Shown: positions 1-10,680, numbered from the stretch's first letter. The stretch: 64,000 nucleotides of DNA from Lepidonotus clava (GCA_936440205.1 OW387150.1:32101795-32165794), one strand, 5' to 3'. Numbers and translations are program-made. The notes: generated by a model from the sequence alone, not told the origin.

Positions 1-1300
1 ACTGTCTATTGCAATTTCAAAAGGTCGCGACTAATTGGTCAATAATTACTGTATCAAAATTATCACAAAACGCTCCTCATTTGGTAAACCTAAATATCAG
101 TAGGTGCATGATGAATATCAATCAAATGCTTTTACAACTTATTACTAACACAGACCTGTGCTTAATGGCTACTAATTAAAATTGGACTATCTCCGGAACT
201 GTCATAAGGTTACCAGATCGAAATCCCCATCTTCATATAAACTATGTATTATTTTGTGTCATGAGACCTCAAAATTGTTATTTCTGCAAAGGGGCGAGTG
301 ACAGCAATTCTGTAACCATAGTTTCCTGGATCTGTTGATGACTGATGATATAAATCAGGGAGCAAACAGTTATATTCAGTTACTCACTTGTCACTGAGCT
401 GCTCACATCATGATAATTCTAAGCTTTAGAGTCAATTAATTCCCTATATTCATTCATGTCCAAACTAATTACCTTCTTACTTGCTCTTACCTATATTCCC
501 TCTGTTTATCAATCGCGTCTAGCAAGCAGTAAATATAGTGCATACTAGTTGTGACATTGTACAAATACATTCAATGTATACAATGGAGAGTTATCCTTAA
601 TGCAAAGGCTAGCCATTTTACTTTGCTTTTTTAGTGTTTGATGGAAATCGTATCAAAAGTGTAATGCATGGAGTCTAATGACATTTCTTTTTATGATACT
701 CTATTAAGGTATAATGTAATTTCCAAAGAAAGTATGCATTTAAAAGTACTATATATACATAATCTAGTAATGACAGTAAATAATTATTTTGAAATATTTA
801 TCACCATGAATTATTTCCTTTTAAATCTGTGGTCATTGAATTTGAAGAAACGAGACTAAGAGGTATATCCATTTCTTCCAAGATAATGCATTTAAAACGC
901 TTTTACAATGATGAACTCTTTTCTTTAAATCTGTAATCATTGCACTTAAAAACTCAAGACCAATGGGCGTGTCCATATCTTACTTAAATTTCATTTACAT
1001 AAGTAGATATAGAAATTCATTCTGACCGTTTTTTTCATAAGTAGATATAGAAATTCTACACAGGGTTATAGTTATAAACGATGGTTGTCTACATCAATCT
1101 CAACAGCTGTTTTGTTGGATAAATGAATGTTTTTACTGGTAGTGCAGCGATGAAATCAACATGCATATGTTTCAGGTTTTAATACCCTTCATCATGGTTA
1201 AAGTTAAGGGGAGACAAAATAAAACTAATAGTGACATCCCATTTATGATAATAATCATACTTGACAACATTTTTAAAACTTAGGTAAGTTTGTTTAAAAA
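1..1300. other. AT-rich DNA with no gene seen
   Basis: Open frames are short and AT-driven, with no splice-framed coding stretch. A 20-bp sequence (CATAAGTAGATATAGAAATT) occurs twice at about 998-1018 and 1036-1056, a small local duplication. One GAGCTGCTC 9-mer lies at 396-404. Confidence 0.5.
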
Positions 1301-1305
1301 CAAAC

Positions 1306-1487
1306 CCAACTTTTGCAGATCCGTATTAATTGAGTTGAGCAAGGAAAACATGTTTTAATGATTTTCTATCATATTTCATGGTTTAGATTTTAACATTCAC
1401 CAGAAATAGGCTCAAAGAATGAATTTCCATGATTATTTGAGTTTGGAAAATGTTGTTGAATTTATTGGTTTGGTCTCCCTTTAAGGG
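1306..1487 (-). repeat. W-family repeat, copy 1
   Basis: This stretch matches 9984-10172 in reverse complement. Shared landmarks are AACATGTTTT next to TTGAGCAAGG, a TTTAGATTTTAAC block, and CCCTTTAA at the outer edge. It is a dispersed repeat of unknown class. The CCCTTTAA edge resembles the TTAA-flanked elements elsewhere in the window, but I cannot define the second terminus. Confidence 0.6.
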
Positions 1488-1589
1488 GCCTCCATCTAGT
1501 ATGTCCGGACATTTTCAAAAATTTCGCGCCACGTACCTTGGGCAAAAATACGCACCGAATTGGTACTGAAATGTACGCATATTGTCAAA

Positions 1590-1918
1590 AATATCAGGGG
1601 GGCGGACCTAAAAACATCCACAAGAACTCTGTACCTACGAGAACTTTAAATACCCACGATCGCTCAATTTGCAATCGTGGGTATCTTACTTCTCGTGGTA
1701 CAGAATTCAGTTATTTCAACCTTTAAAGTGTTCCAATGTACTTCTAACATACTTATATGTAAATAAATATCTTAAGGGAATGATTTTAGTTTCATTTATC
1801 AAGAAGTTTTCATGTTCAAAAGTTCTCGTAAATGTTTTTTGGGCGGAATTTTCTTCTCGTGGGCATAAAATAACCCCTACGAGAAATCGTTGATGTTTTT
1901 TGGTCGGGCCCCCTGACC
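1590..1918. mobile_element. P-family inverted-repeat element, copy 1
   Basis: The left end reads GGGGGGCGGACCTAAAAACA and the right end is its approximate inverse, ATGTTTTTTGGTCGGGCC. The interior is AT-rich and repeatedly carries ACGAGAA or TCTCGT words. It has the same layout as the elements near 35.6 and 42.9 kb. No transposase frame is present, so it is a MITE-like non-autonomous element. Confidence 0.6.
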
Positions 1919-1999
1919 ACTCCTCCCCCACTTGATGCGTACATACGTAATAGGAGACTTCTTAAAGAAGGAGAGCAAAATGCATTTCTTAAAGGGCCA

Positions 2000-2470
2000 G
2001 TATGGGCCATACGTGGGCCCGCTCTCTTATAAAGCAGGCCTGTGTTCCCCGCTACGTCCTTCCCTCCCGTGTCGCCGTGGTAACTGCCCTGATTAAACCC
2101 TTGCTGTACTTGTAGTGAGCAGCTCGGAGCAGCTCGGGAGCAGGAGATGACGGCCCTGGGAGCAAATCACGGCTGTCCCCCCATAATAAACACTGCTCAT
2201 CGGCGGAAGTGACAGCCATCCGTCATCTGTGAGTGACAAATGACGCACGCTGACGCACGCCAAGCGAGCAGTTAACGGCCGCGAGCTGCTCGGAGCGCCT
2301 CCTGGCGACAAAAGGGTTAATGATGGAACTGTCAAATATTCCATTGATAAGTGTCGCCAAGCGCAAGGAACGCCGGCTCTTTTGGTCACGTGATCGCGCC
2401 TGCGCATGCGCGGGGGAAAGAATCTGCGAATCCCCCCCACACTGGTGACGTCACAATGGTAGCTGGTGAC
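2000..2470. promoter_or_regulatory. CpG-rich promoter-like region with E-box, NRF1 and CRE motifs
   Basis: This patch is much richer in GC and CpG than its surroundings. It holds CACGTG in the context GTCACGTGA (2387-2392), a full NRF1-type palindrome TGCGCATGCGCG (2401-2412) and a full CRE palindrome TGACGTCA (2446-2453). Two GACGCACGC words lie near 2240-2260, and three GAGCWGCTC 9-mers at 2117, 2127 and 2283. A CTTATAAAGC stretch near 2027 could act as a TATA box. These are typical animal core-promoter motifs. Neither the direction nor the gene served is visible, and distal-enhancer function is equally possible. Confidence 0.5.
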
Positions 2471-2566
2471 TGGCATGCATGCACAATATGCTCGCTGGTT
2501 CATCTACAAGTTGGGGGCCAAAAGTGCCCGGCCTTTGGTGGGTTCCACTTGGAACCGGTTGGTCCG

Positions 2567-2767
2567 GACTGTCCATACACCGGCCCAAATTGTATATTTA
2601 CCGGCCCGGGATAGGTCCATTTGACCCCGCCTTTTCCGTTTGAGTTGACATCAGGCTACATTCAATCGGTCCTGGGTGGTGCTATAGGAAACACAGGCAA
2701 CGGCAGAACAAAGCAAGAAATGATAGGAGTTTTGGTTTCTTTTTCTTTCCGTTCTTTCACCCGGTCT
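2567..2767 (+). repeat. S duplication, copy 1
   Basis: About 200 bp is repeated at 2908-3101 with high identity, including CGGCCCAAATTGTATATTTA, GACCCCGCCTTTTCCGTTTG and TTCAATCGGTCCTGGGTGG. The copies are about 340 bp apart in direct orientation and are separated by a B-type element fragment. This copy runs into CACCCGGTCTGGCTCATATT, which serves as the uninterrupted reference for the insertion site of the J element at 3102. Confidence 0.75.
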
Positions 2768-2782
2768 GGCTCATATTCTCCT

Positions 2783-2905
2783 AAAGCCTGATTTCCACCA
2801 GCCGATTTTATTACCGATTTCAAAAATCAGCAGTTAGAATATTGGTTGATTATGAACATATCATATACCATTAGGAAGGATTTTTAATTACCTTTCAAAT
2901 GGTAC
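2783..2905 (+). mobile_element. B-family (TTAA group) fragment
   Basis: It begins AAAGCCTGATTTCCACCAGC followed by CGATTTTA. It continues with the family core (CGATTTCAAAAATC, then ATTAGGAAGGATTTTTAATT and CTTTCAAATGGTA). The right half of the usual element is missing. It sits exactly between the two S copies. Confidence 0.65.
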
Positions 2906-2907
2906 CA

Positions 2908-3101
2908 CTGTCCATACAACGGCCCAAATTGTATATTTACCAGCCGGCAATAGGTCCATTTGACCCCGCCTTTTCCGTTTGAGTTGACGCCGGGCAACAT
3001 TCAATCGGTCCTGGGTGGCGCTATAGGAAACACAGGCAACGCCAGAACATGCAAGAAATGATAGGAGTTTTGGTTTCTTTTTCTTATCCTTCTTTCGTCC
3101 G
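2908..3101 (+). repeat. S duplication, copy 2, interrupted by a J element
   Basis: This is the second copy of the about 200-bp S unit. Its right edge, TTTCGTCCG, is separated from its continuation (CCGGTCTGAATCATATTC at 3821) by the J element. Comparison with copy 1 (CACCCGGTCTGGCTC) shows where the insertion fell. Confidence 0.75.
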
Positions 3102-3820
3102 GGGCCCATTGCACAATTGATTTTCGTAACAACATTAACTTTAAGACAACTTTAAGATTGTTTTCGTAACAGCAATAGGTTTTGTAACAACAACACTTTT
3201 ATATCTCTGACAGTGGCCCGTTGCATAAACAAACTCTCGCAAGAGGGAGCGATTAAGGATGGATTTGTTTTTTGCTCGCTGTTTTTTTCTCTCCTTGTTT
3301 TGGGGATGTGCCAATCCTCCCTGTTGCGATGGTTTTGTACACACTTTGAATTTAATTTAATTGGCTAATAAATCATTTCCGCCACTTGCCTCCTATACAA
3401 ATTATAAGCTAAAGGACACATCTAACATTTACTGAAAACAAAATCTTAAAATGTTAACCCCAGAATGTCCCCCTGATAAATTGAAAAATCGGGAGTGCAA
3501 ACCATCCCTGTAAGGATGAAAAGTGCATTCGCTCCCTGTTGAACAGGGAGAGGTCTTTTGAAATGTGCCAATGTTCGCTACAGCGAGACCCGTTATGCGA
3601 CGGGGCACTGGTTCCATTGGATGAAATTAAATTCTGTAAATTGATATACGAAGGGGAAAAAAATAGAAAAAATATCAGTAAAAGTTAGAACTCATTGAGT
3701 ACATTCTAAACAACCTTTTTTTAATTGTCAAAACGACTGCTGTTACAATAAAAGTAACAACGAAAGGTTTTCTTGTATAATTGATTTTCATTGTTACAAA
3801 ATTCATTGTGCAATAGGCAT
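3102..3820. mobile_element. J-family element carrying a nested K element
   Basis: The termini are GGGCCCATTGCACAAT on the left and the inverse ATTGTGCAATAGGCAT on the right. CCG lies on both sides (3099-3101 and 3821-3823). The interior is AT-rich with repeated CGTAACAAC words and GTTACTTTTATTG-like inverses. It is split by a K element at 3214-3607. No transposase frame is present. Among the copies in this window it is unusual in having an in-window paralogous empty site (S copy 1). Confidence 0.7.
3214..3607 (-). mobile_element. K-family element nested in a J element
   Basis: It starts TGGCCCGTTGCATAAAC and ends GTTATGCGACGGGGCA, near-inverse termini. The interior has CTCTCGCAAGAGGG and AACAGGGAG blocks. 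It is almost the reverse complement of the copy at 47722-48115. The small open frames here encode the same peptides as that copy only because the DNA repeats. It is flanked by CAG on the left and CTG on the right, so the expected 3-bp duplication differs at its middle base. It is younger than the J element it interrupts. Confidence 0.75.
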
Positions 3821-3877
3821 CCGGTCTGAATCATATTCTTGTTTTTGTTTAAAGCCAGATACACACAAAGCGATCTG

Positions 3878-4194
3878 TGGCCTGTTGTACAATGATCTAG
3901 GGTATCAACAATAACTTTAAAATAACGTTAAGAGAGATGTCGTTATTACAATAGTTATTATTATAACGATACCCCTAATATCTCTGTTTCTACTGGATCA
4001 AATTAAATTCTGTGAATTGATGTAAAAAGGGGCACCATAGGGATATAAATTATGAAACTAGCAGCTCATTATAATAGTATTCTAAATAGGTCTATTCTGT
4101 GGGTCAAAACGTGCGTTATTTTGCACAAAGCGGCTACAAGAGGTGTCGTTAATTTGCTCCTTGCTTTTTAACATAGATATTGTGCAACGGGCCA
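3878..4194. mobile_element. J-family element, degraded copy
   Basis: It starts TGGCCTGTTGTACAATG after a CTG and ends TTGTGCAACGGGCCA. The core includes AAATTAAATTCTGTGAATTG, shared with the J copies at 3.6 and 39.7 kb. The right flank is TTT, so the duplicated target is no longer visible. Confidence 0.65.
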
Positions 4195-4515
4195 TTTGTG
4201 CTCAAATCGTCGGATCAGCTGGTCAGAAACGTTAAGAGAATTTAATATACAAATGCCGATTTTGACTGAACCAGTAGTGGGTAACCTTCTCACTTTTCAT
4301 GTGGCTGAACTGGTTCAAACACATAGAGGCTGTGCCTGCTATACTGCCTTGCCTTGCCATTCTCATCCCCATAGATTCGATCTTAGTACTTTGTACAAGT
4401 CAAAACTGATAGTTGTTCCTAATATAGGTGAAAAATTACTGATGGACTTTAAGCTCCAACAATCATCATCATCATTATTTATCATTTGACATATTGAGTC
4501 TTAACTTCTATTGAA
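4195..4515. other. No feature seen
   Basis: Mixed-composition DNA whose only longer open frame (4196-4489) has no recognisable domain and no splice context. Confidence 0.4.
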
Positions 4516-4658
4516 GTGTGTGTCTGTCTGTGTCACTGTGTGTGTGTGGGGGGGGGGGGGTGTGTGTATCAGTCTGTGTCTGTGTGTCTGAGTCTGCGTC
4601 TGTGTGTGTATGTGTTTGTGTGTATATATGTGTGTGGGTGTGTCTGTCTGTCTGTCTT

Positions 4659-4755
<97 letters not shown>

Positions 4756-4760
4756 GTCTG
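4516..4760. repeat. Compound microsatellite, (TG)n, poly-G and (TCTG)n
   Basis: TG/TCTG-rich sequence and a run of 12 G residues near 4549-4560 lead into an almost uninterrupted TCTG tetranucleotide tract at 4641-4754 (about 28 units, with TTTC and TGTG interruptions). Long open frames on both strands here (polyleucine/valine/cysteine or repeated DRQT) are by-products of the tetranucleotide and are not genes. Confidence 0.95.
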
Positions 4761-6645
4761 TGTCTGTGTGTGGACGATCCCGTGACCAATTTACCACTGG
4801 CGTATTTAAGAACTTAACAGTGTAAAAGGTATTTATTAAAGTTAAGTGTAAGATGTCAGTCATAGATTAAGGACAGAGAGGGAGCCCTGAGTCAGTTTGT
4901 TTATATGTCTGTGTATAATGTGTTTGTGTGCATTATACTAAATCTAACGGTGCAAGACCTGTGACTATCTTTTTTTAACTTTCATAGAGTTGATAGTTCA
5001 TTACTAAAAACACAATGTACTAAGCTTGATGGAGTAAAGCAGAAGAACAAATTAATCAGTCTTATGTTTTGAACATGAATAAGTCATTTCCTAACTAGGA
5101 CAAATTTATCATATTTATTTTTATTCAGGAAATTTTATGCAGAATTTAAACCTCAGTGTATATGCGCTCTGTTCTTTGAGTGTGATGTTGTGCCTGAGAT
5201 CGGCACAGTGCATGGTAAAATGCTATTAAGAGGTGAAATTACATGGTATACAATGTACAATGTCCATTCCAGTAATGGTCTCCCTAAAATAGGCAATCAA
5301 ATTAGACTAATCACGTTTTACGTGATTTGTTCTGAAAATTCTATCTCTTGACTTGTTAGGTCTTTGGGTCCTTTTCCAGGAAAGGTGTTACTTCATATAG
5401 GCCCCTATTATTTCTGCACCAGATTCACATTACCTTGATACTATTGCACTAAACTTGATATTTCTATAATTATTTCCACTTAAAGGGATTTGGGACTGAC
5501 CACACCAGCTCCACCTGGTGTGAAAATCTAAGGGGCTTGAAATTGTATTAATGTATAATTTATCTTTTATTTCCAAAGAAATACCAACTTTTCCGCAAAA
5601 ATTTTAACTTAAAATGGGATAATAAGAGATTTAAAGAGAATTTGTTTACATAGGAATATACAGGAATTACCATATTATTTTGTTTCTGAGGGTTGTAGCT
5701 CCTTAATTAGCACGGTGACCCCCACTTTTCTTTGCTGAAATATATTGGTACAGGTCCACAGATGATATCAAACCATGTTTGACAAATATATGGTGGTTGA
5801 ATTTTTCAGAAGATGAAGAACTAGTGTTTTCCCATAGAAACCTATAGTAAAACCTAATTTTTATAAGCTCATTTATCGTGAAAACGAATACGGTGACATA
5901 TGATTTTTATCATGGTTATTTATTCCCATAATATTGGTCTAACCTCACAAACAGTATCAAGACTATATGCTGGTTCATTTAGAAACCGGCCAGACAGTCC
6001 TTAATCCCTATAATTAGTTCATCCCAGTATATATGAACATCAAATTTTACCATGAAATTACGTAACTATTTTTTCCCGATTTGATCCCCAAAGATAAATT
6101 GCTCCTAAAATTTGTAAAATGCAGCTTTATAACCAATGTTAAAGCCTGTCAGCCCAACCTATAATGTCCAACCTATTTTCCCTAAAATGCAGCTTTTTGT
6201 TCGGCTGGCAAACCTGCAAATCTGTCAATTGGTAAAGTTTAAGAAATCATAACATTTTATCAGTACTTGGTGATACAGAAAAACATAATTCTTAGTTATT
6301 CCAGTAATCCCAACTGTAGGAGACAAGGATCACTTATACCATAATATATATCCAATGTGGGACATTTAAATCAGAGAATCACTGTATATTGCCGATATTT
6401 GTATCATTAGATCCACACCACAAGGTATATATGGCAATGTTTTCTATGTTATATAATGCACATGTGAGCATGCATTTTTATCCCCTTTCCGCAAAAACGT
6501 ATACCTGCAAATATAGTATAAGTATGTCTATTTAGTTCCAAAGACTTATAAGACAGGTCTCAGAGCAACACTCCTACAACACTCCAAACCAAAAAATACA
6601 CTTGTTTTTTTGTGACAAAAAAAGACTATTATAGTTTTTTTTATA
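4761..6645. other. Unique AT-rich DNA, no gene seen
   Basis: About 1.9 kb without a long open frame, recognisable repeat terminus or CpG patch. It is best read as intergenic or intronic DNA. Confidence 0.45.
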
Positions 6646-6693
6646 GGGTTATCTAGCCTTTCAGTTATAATAGCTGAAAGGCTAGATAAACCC
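6646..6693. repeat. Short near-perfect hairpin
   Basis: The arms GGGTTATCTAGCCTTTCAG and CTGAAAGGCTAGATAAACCC pair over 19 bp with a single extra base and a 9-nt AT loop. It could be the relic of a foldback element. No T-run or gene end nearby supports a terminator role. Confidence 0.8.
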
Positions 6694-7156
6694 GAAGTCA
6701 GGTGCAGAAATATCCTGCTATATCGGGCCCCAACCTGATGAAAAGCAGATTACTAGGTTAATTAGATTTACCAGATATGTCAACCGGATAAAGTATCAAA
6801 TTAAAACACTATTTGTGTCCACTAAACTTCAGTCATGTCTATCAAATGTATTCCCATTTCTGTGGTAGACAGGCAACAACATATGAGCTACCTCTAGATC
6901 TAGAAGTAAACAATTATTGTTTTCTAGGAATAAGGTAAAACTAGTTTTAAGTTATATACAATGTATTTTTCTATTCCATTTTTATCAGTATTTCTACTAA
7001 ATTGTGTGTGGTTCGAATATTGTGTCTGCACAATGCCATTAATGAACAAAAGTAAGACTGTGGGTGGTTTTAGGGGGCACTGTTTAACGTTACTTGTTTC
7101 AGATATTTGGAGGCGTGGGATAAGAGTGAATACAGGTGCCATATTCTAAAGGCCTT
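6694..7156. other. No feature seen
   Basis: AT-rich DNA between the hairpin and the first A-type element. The two opposed 60-70-codon frames here show no domain or splice context. Confidence 0.4.
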
Positions 7157-7801
7157 CCCAGACAAGGAAATGACGTTCTAATAATGTTGCAGCAACGTTC
7201 TGGATTGATTCTTGTTACGTCACACTGTTAGGTTATAGTGACGTTCTTTTGATGACTCCCAATTACGTCGCTGCAACCAACTCTTGCAATGTTACATTGT
7301 GACGTTCTGATAACATTCTTGGAACGTTATTTATGAGAGTGAAACTTAATAAGAATGTCACAATAACGTTCTGTTTAGGTGTGGTTGAGACCTCACTGAA
7401 TGAGGATGTCACAATAACGTTCTGTTTAGGTTAGGGTTACACCTAACCTTATAAGATGGTCACAGGAACATTCTGTTTAGGTAAGGTTAAGACTTGACAT
7501 AATCAGAACATCGCAATAACATTTTGTTTAGGTGAGGTTGGGACCTCCACTGGTCAGGAGGTCCCAACCATGTTCGTTTAAGTGAGGTCTGGACCTCACC
7601 TAATCTGAACATCACAATGACATTCTGTTTCAATTTGATCTTCACCTTTCCTCACCAGAACGTTATGATAACATTCTGTTTTGGTTAGGTCTCATCCTCC
7701 CAGAAAAATAACGTAACTGTCACATCACATTTTAGTAAGTAACGGACAAACCAAAAAAGCATTGTCATATAAGGTGACCATTACATCACACCTTGGCTGG
7801 G
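7157..7801. mobile_element. A-type CCCAG element, long copy
   Basis: The left end is CCCAGACAAGGAAATGACG and the right end is ACATCACACCTTGGCTGGG, flanked on both sides by TT. It is about 645 bp rather than the usual 300-370. A motif of the form GTCACAATAACGTTCTGTTTAG is repeated several times inside at 50-60 bp spacing, so the extra length looks like internal amplification. No open frame of transposase size exists. Confidence 0.8.
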
Positions 7802-8065
7802 TTATTCAACTTTGCAGTAGATAGCATTTACGGTTGCTTTAAAGGTATGGCAGGCAATTTGCGGTTTTGATACCAACATGTTGATATCCCGGTCCACAAG
7901 CAATCCATAGAAAACCTATACAAAAGTCACCTGTAGTAGCAAGTACCGCAAACAAGTACCACAAGTATTTCCCATATTCCACCTTGCAGTACTCTACCAC
8001 ATGCAAATTTGTGCAGTTTGCATCATTTCATGGTACTGCAACCATAGTTGAATATAGCCCTAAGT
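7802..8065. mobile_element. I-family element, copy 1
   Basis: It begins TTATTCAACTTTGCAGTA directly against the A element and ends TACTGCAACCATAGTTGAAT, then ATAGCCC, an imperfect inverted repeat. The interior is full of GCAAGTACCGCAA-like words and carries ACCAACATGTTGATAT. Related copies lie at 30041 and 32809. The abutment suggests one element inserted at the edge of the other. Confidence 0.55.
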
Positions 8066-8315
8066 CATAGTTGATCTATCCTTGAACCGTTTTTGAACCA
8101 CTTTTGATTATGAAACAGGCTGTTTAAAGCAACATAAAACTATTGCACAACAATTGCTGGAAAGGAACGGTTATGTGTGCAATCCAATACGTTGAAATGT
8201 ATTATGTTCTGAAAGAGTTTAGAATCATCAGTTAGATTATTTTTGTGGGAGAACGTTGACTGTAAAAAAAAAAGATATTATTAGAGAATGGTCAGGCGTT
8301 TAAATGTTTTATTAA

Positions 8316-8773
8316 GCTGGGTTTCCACCGAACGATTGTGGTTGAGAATATGTAACGACTGCAAATGACTGTAAAAGATAAATTGTCATCAGCCGTTTTG
8401 GTCGTTCAGGAATAAGATATTTGTTGTTTCCACTGAATGACTAAATATACTGATAGTTGAACGATTTTTGGACATTCTGGATGACTTTTTCAAATAACAG
8501 AGCTCAGAAAAGTCAGGGAACAATAGATTAAATAATCTTCAATTACCCTTGGAAAAAGTCGTGAGCAACTGTCGTCCAAAAATATTAAACAGGTTTAATA
8601 TTTGGTCGTTGGTGAATCATTCACAAATGTCGTTCGCAAATGTCATTTGTAGTTGTTCACAAATGTCTTTATCCCCTATTTTTTGTTTCCACTGAACGAT
8701 TTTACTAATGACCACAAAAGATTTGTGAATCGTTCATGGTCGGTAGCATAATGTCATTCGGTGGAAACAGGCC
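8316..8773. mobile_element. E-family (TTAA group) element, copy 1
   Basis: TTAA (8312-8315), then GCTGGGTTTCCACCGAACG; the right end is CGGTGGAAACAGGCC followed by TTAA (8774-8777). The interior alternates GTCGTT, GAACGATT and ACGACTG words on both strands, giving extensive self-complementarity. It has no coding capacity. The right TTAA directly abuts another E-like unit. Confidence 0.8.
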
Positions 8774-8777
8774 TTAA

Positions 8778-9075
8778 GTGACCGACTTCTGTTTCCACCC
8801 AACGACTGAAATAAAGATATTTGGAAGATTCTGGGATGTCCTGGATGACTATATCGAATGATAGGAGGTGCTATACTAGTGGAAACAATAGATGTAATTG
8901 GTGGCTTTTGATTGCTTGTGGAAGAAATCATGGGAAACAGTCCTGCAAAAATGTTGAACAGGTTTAATATTTGGTCGTTTGTAAATCTTTTCATTTCTGC
9001 AGTCATTTGCTGTCGTTTGCAGTCGTCTACAAATGTCTTAATCACCTATTTACTATTTCCCTTGAACATATCTAT
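8778..9075. mobile_element. E-family element, partial, sharing a TTAA with its neighbour
   Basis: It begins after the shared TTAA with GTGACCGACTTCTGTTTCC, then ACCCAACGACTG, and carries the E core (TTTGGTCGTTTGTAAATC, TTTGCAGTCGT). The right terminus has decayed near TTTCCCTTGAACAT. Confidence 0.6.
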
Positions 9076-9167
9076 GGTCAGGATACTGATGCAAGAACAA
9101 TAATGAGCCAAGAAACATGTTACCAGTTGAGAACCTCAATTATGCCCAGGGAAGGACTTGCATCTAA

Positions 9168-9623
9168 AACCGGGTTTCCACCAGACGACTTTCATGGTGA
9201 GTTTCTAACGACCATGAACGACTTAAAAAAAGAAAGTCTTTGCTCCTTTTGGTCGTTCAGAAAGCACAAATTTCTTGTTTCCACTGAACGACTAAAATAC
9301 TGAAATCTGAACGATTTTTGGACAATCTGGACGACATTTTCAAATGACAGGGGTTAGAAAATTCAGGGAACAATAGATTTAATTGCTTTTAATTGCCCTT
9401 GGAACAAATCGTTGGCATTTGTCGTCCAGAAATATTAAACAGATTAGGTGTTTGGTCGTTGATGAATATTTCACTTTAGTCGTTCAGAAAGGTCGTTTGC
9501 AGTCGTTCAGAACTGTCTTTACCACCGATTTTATGATTCCACTGAACGATTTTACTAACGACCACAAACGATTTGTGAATCGTTCATGGTCGTTAGCATA
9601 ATGTCGTTTGGTGGAAACAGGCC
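9168..9623. mobile_element. E-family (TTAA group) element, copy 2
   Basis: The left end is ACCGGGTTTCCACCAGACG and the right end TTTGGTGGAAACAGGCC, followed by TTAA (9624-9627). The left flank reads TAAA. It parallels the copy at 8316-8773 almost word for word. Confidence 0.75.
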
Positions 9624-9983
9624 TTAACCCACACACAACAAGATATTCCACATCTTGTTTTGTCCATAGCTTCACCCATAATACAAAAACTTAAGGTTTT
9701 GTACATTTCAAACGAGTTTTGGGAACATATTAGGCTATTTGTCATATTACCGAAAAAGTATTATTCCCCAGTGAAAGACTGCTCATCTTGAATGATTGCA
9801 CTCTATGTTTAGGAGTATGCTGGAACAAAGGAAGATTAAAAACCCATGGGGGATTCACATTCCTAGGACCCACATCAACGTTGTTCATAACACTGTCCTA
9901 TTCATTTTCCTGAACCCTTGGCCTATCCTATGAAGAAATCTTACCTGAAGTCCAGTTTACACAGATGGATAAAGGGGTAGAAT

Positions 9984-10172
9984 CTGTTAAAGGGAGCCAA
10001 AGCAAATAAATTCAAAGGAATTCTCCAAACTCAAATAATCATGGAGATCCATTCCATGAGCCTATTTCTGGCCCATGTTAAAATCTAAACCGTGAAATAT
10101 GGTATAATCCCTTTAAAACATGTTTTCCTTGCTCAAGTCAATTAATGTGGATCTGAAAAAAAGGGGGTCTAT
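9984..10172 (+). repeat. W-family repeat, copy 2
   Basis: Reverse-complement counterpart of 1306-1487, sharing TTCAAAGGAATTC-like and TAAAACATGTTTTCCTTGCT stretches. Class unknown. Confidence 0.6.
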
Positions 10173-10680
10173 ACTAACAGCTCAGTTTGAGCTAGTTTTC
10201 ACACTTAACAGTTTACTTCTGACCCTAACTAGACTAATATAACATAATTATTTGTATACTTATCAGAATTTGCCTAAATGTTGTCAATTATATTTGTTTT
10301 GGCTCCCTGTATACCCATATTCCACATACCAAAAGTATGTGTTGCTGATATTGAGTGATTCCATGGTAATGTTCTATATCTGCTTCGACCTATCTCAGCA
10401 AATATTTGTTGCATTTTCAGCACCAAAAACGTGTCAAAAGTGGTGGCTTCCGATATTCACTTGTAAAGTCGACCACTGATATATAATTGGCAGGCTGACT
10501 CTGACGTCAGGCTCTGTCACCTTGGGGTCACCGCGGAGCATTAAGGTGGACCTTCTAATTTTCAGTGTGTGAACCCTTATGGTAGATTAGGTAACAGGGG
10601 TCAACCTCCAGGCCCGGGGTAACAGACATGAGCTGCAATATGACGAAGTCACAGAGAAACCTCTTATATTAGAGACTAAA
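10173..10680. other. No gene seen
   Basis: AT-rich DNA followed by a slightly GC-richer stretch near 10500-10620 that holds CTCTGACGTCAGGC and GGGGTCACCG. No open frame is convincing. The TGACGTCA within it is a full CRE word, but it stands alone. Confidence 0.4.

Noticed and set aside
2351-2614. 87-codon frame in the first CpG-rich patch as a gene
   Set aside because: It runs from regulatory sequence into the S duplication and has no domain. Open frames are expected in GC-rich DNA.
4501-4863. Long frames on both strands rich in CLSV or DRQT repeats
   Set aside because: They are translations of the TCTG/TG microsatellite. Every frame of such a repeat stays open.
7157-7801. A-type elements as Tc1/mariner MITEs
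   Set aside because: The 2-bp duplications include TT, AA, AT and CT as well as TA, which does not fit strict TA targeting.
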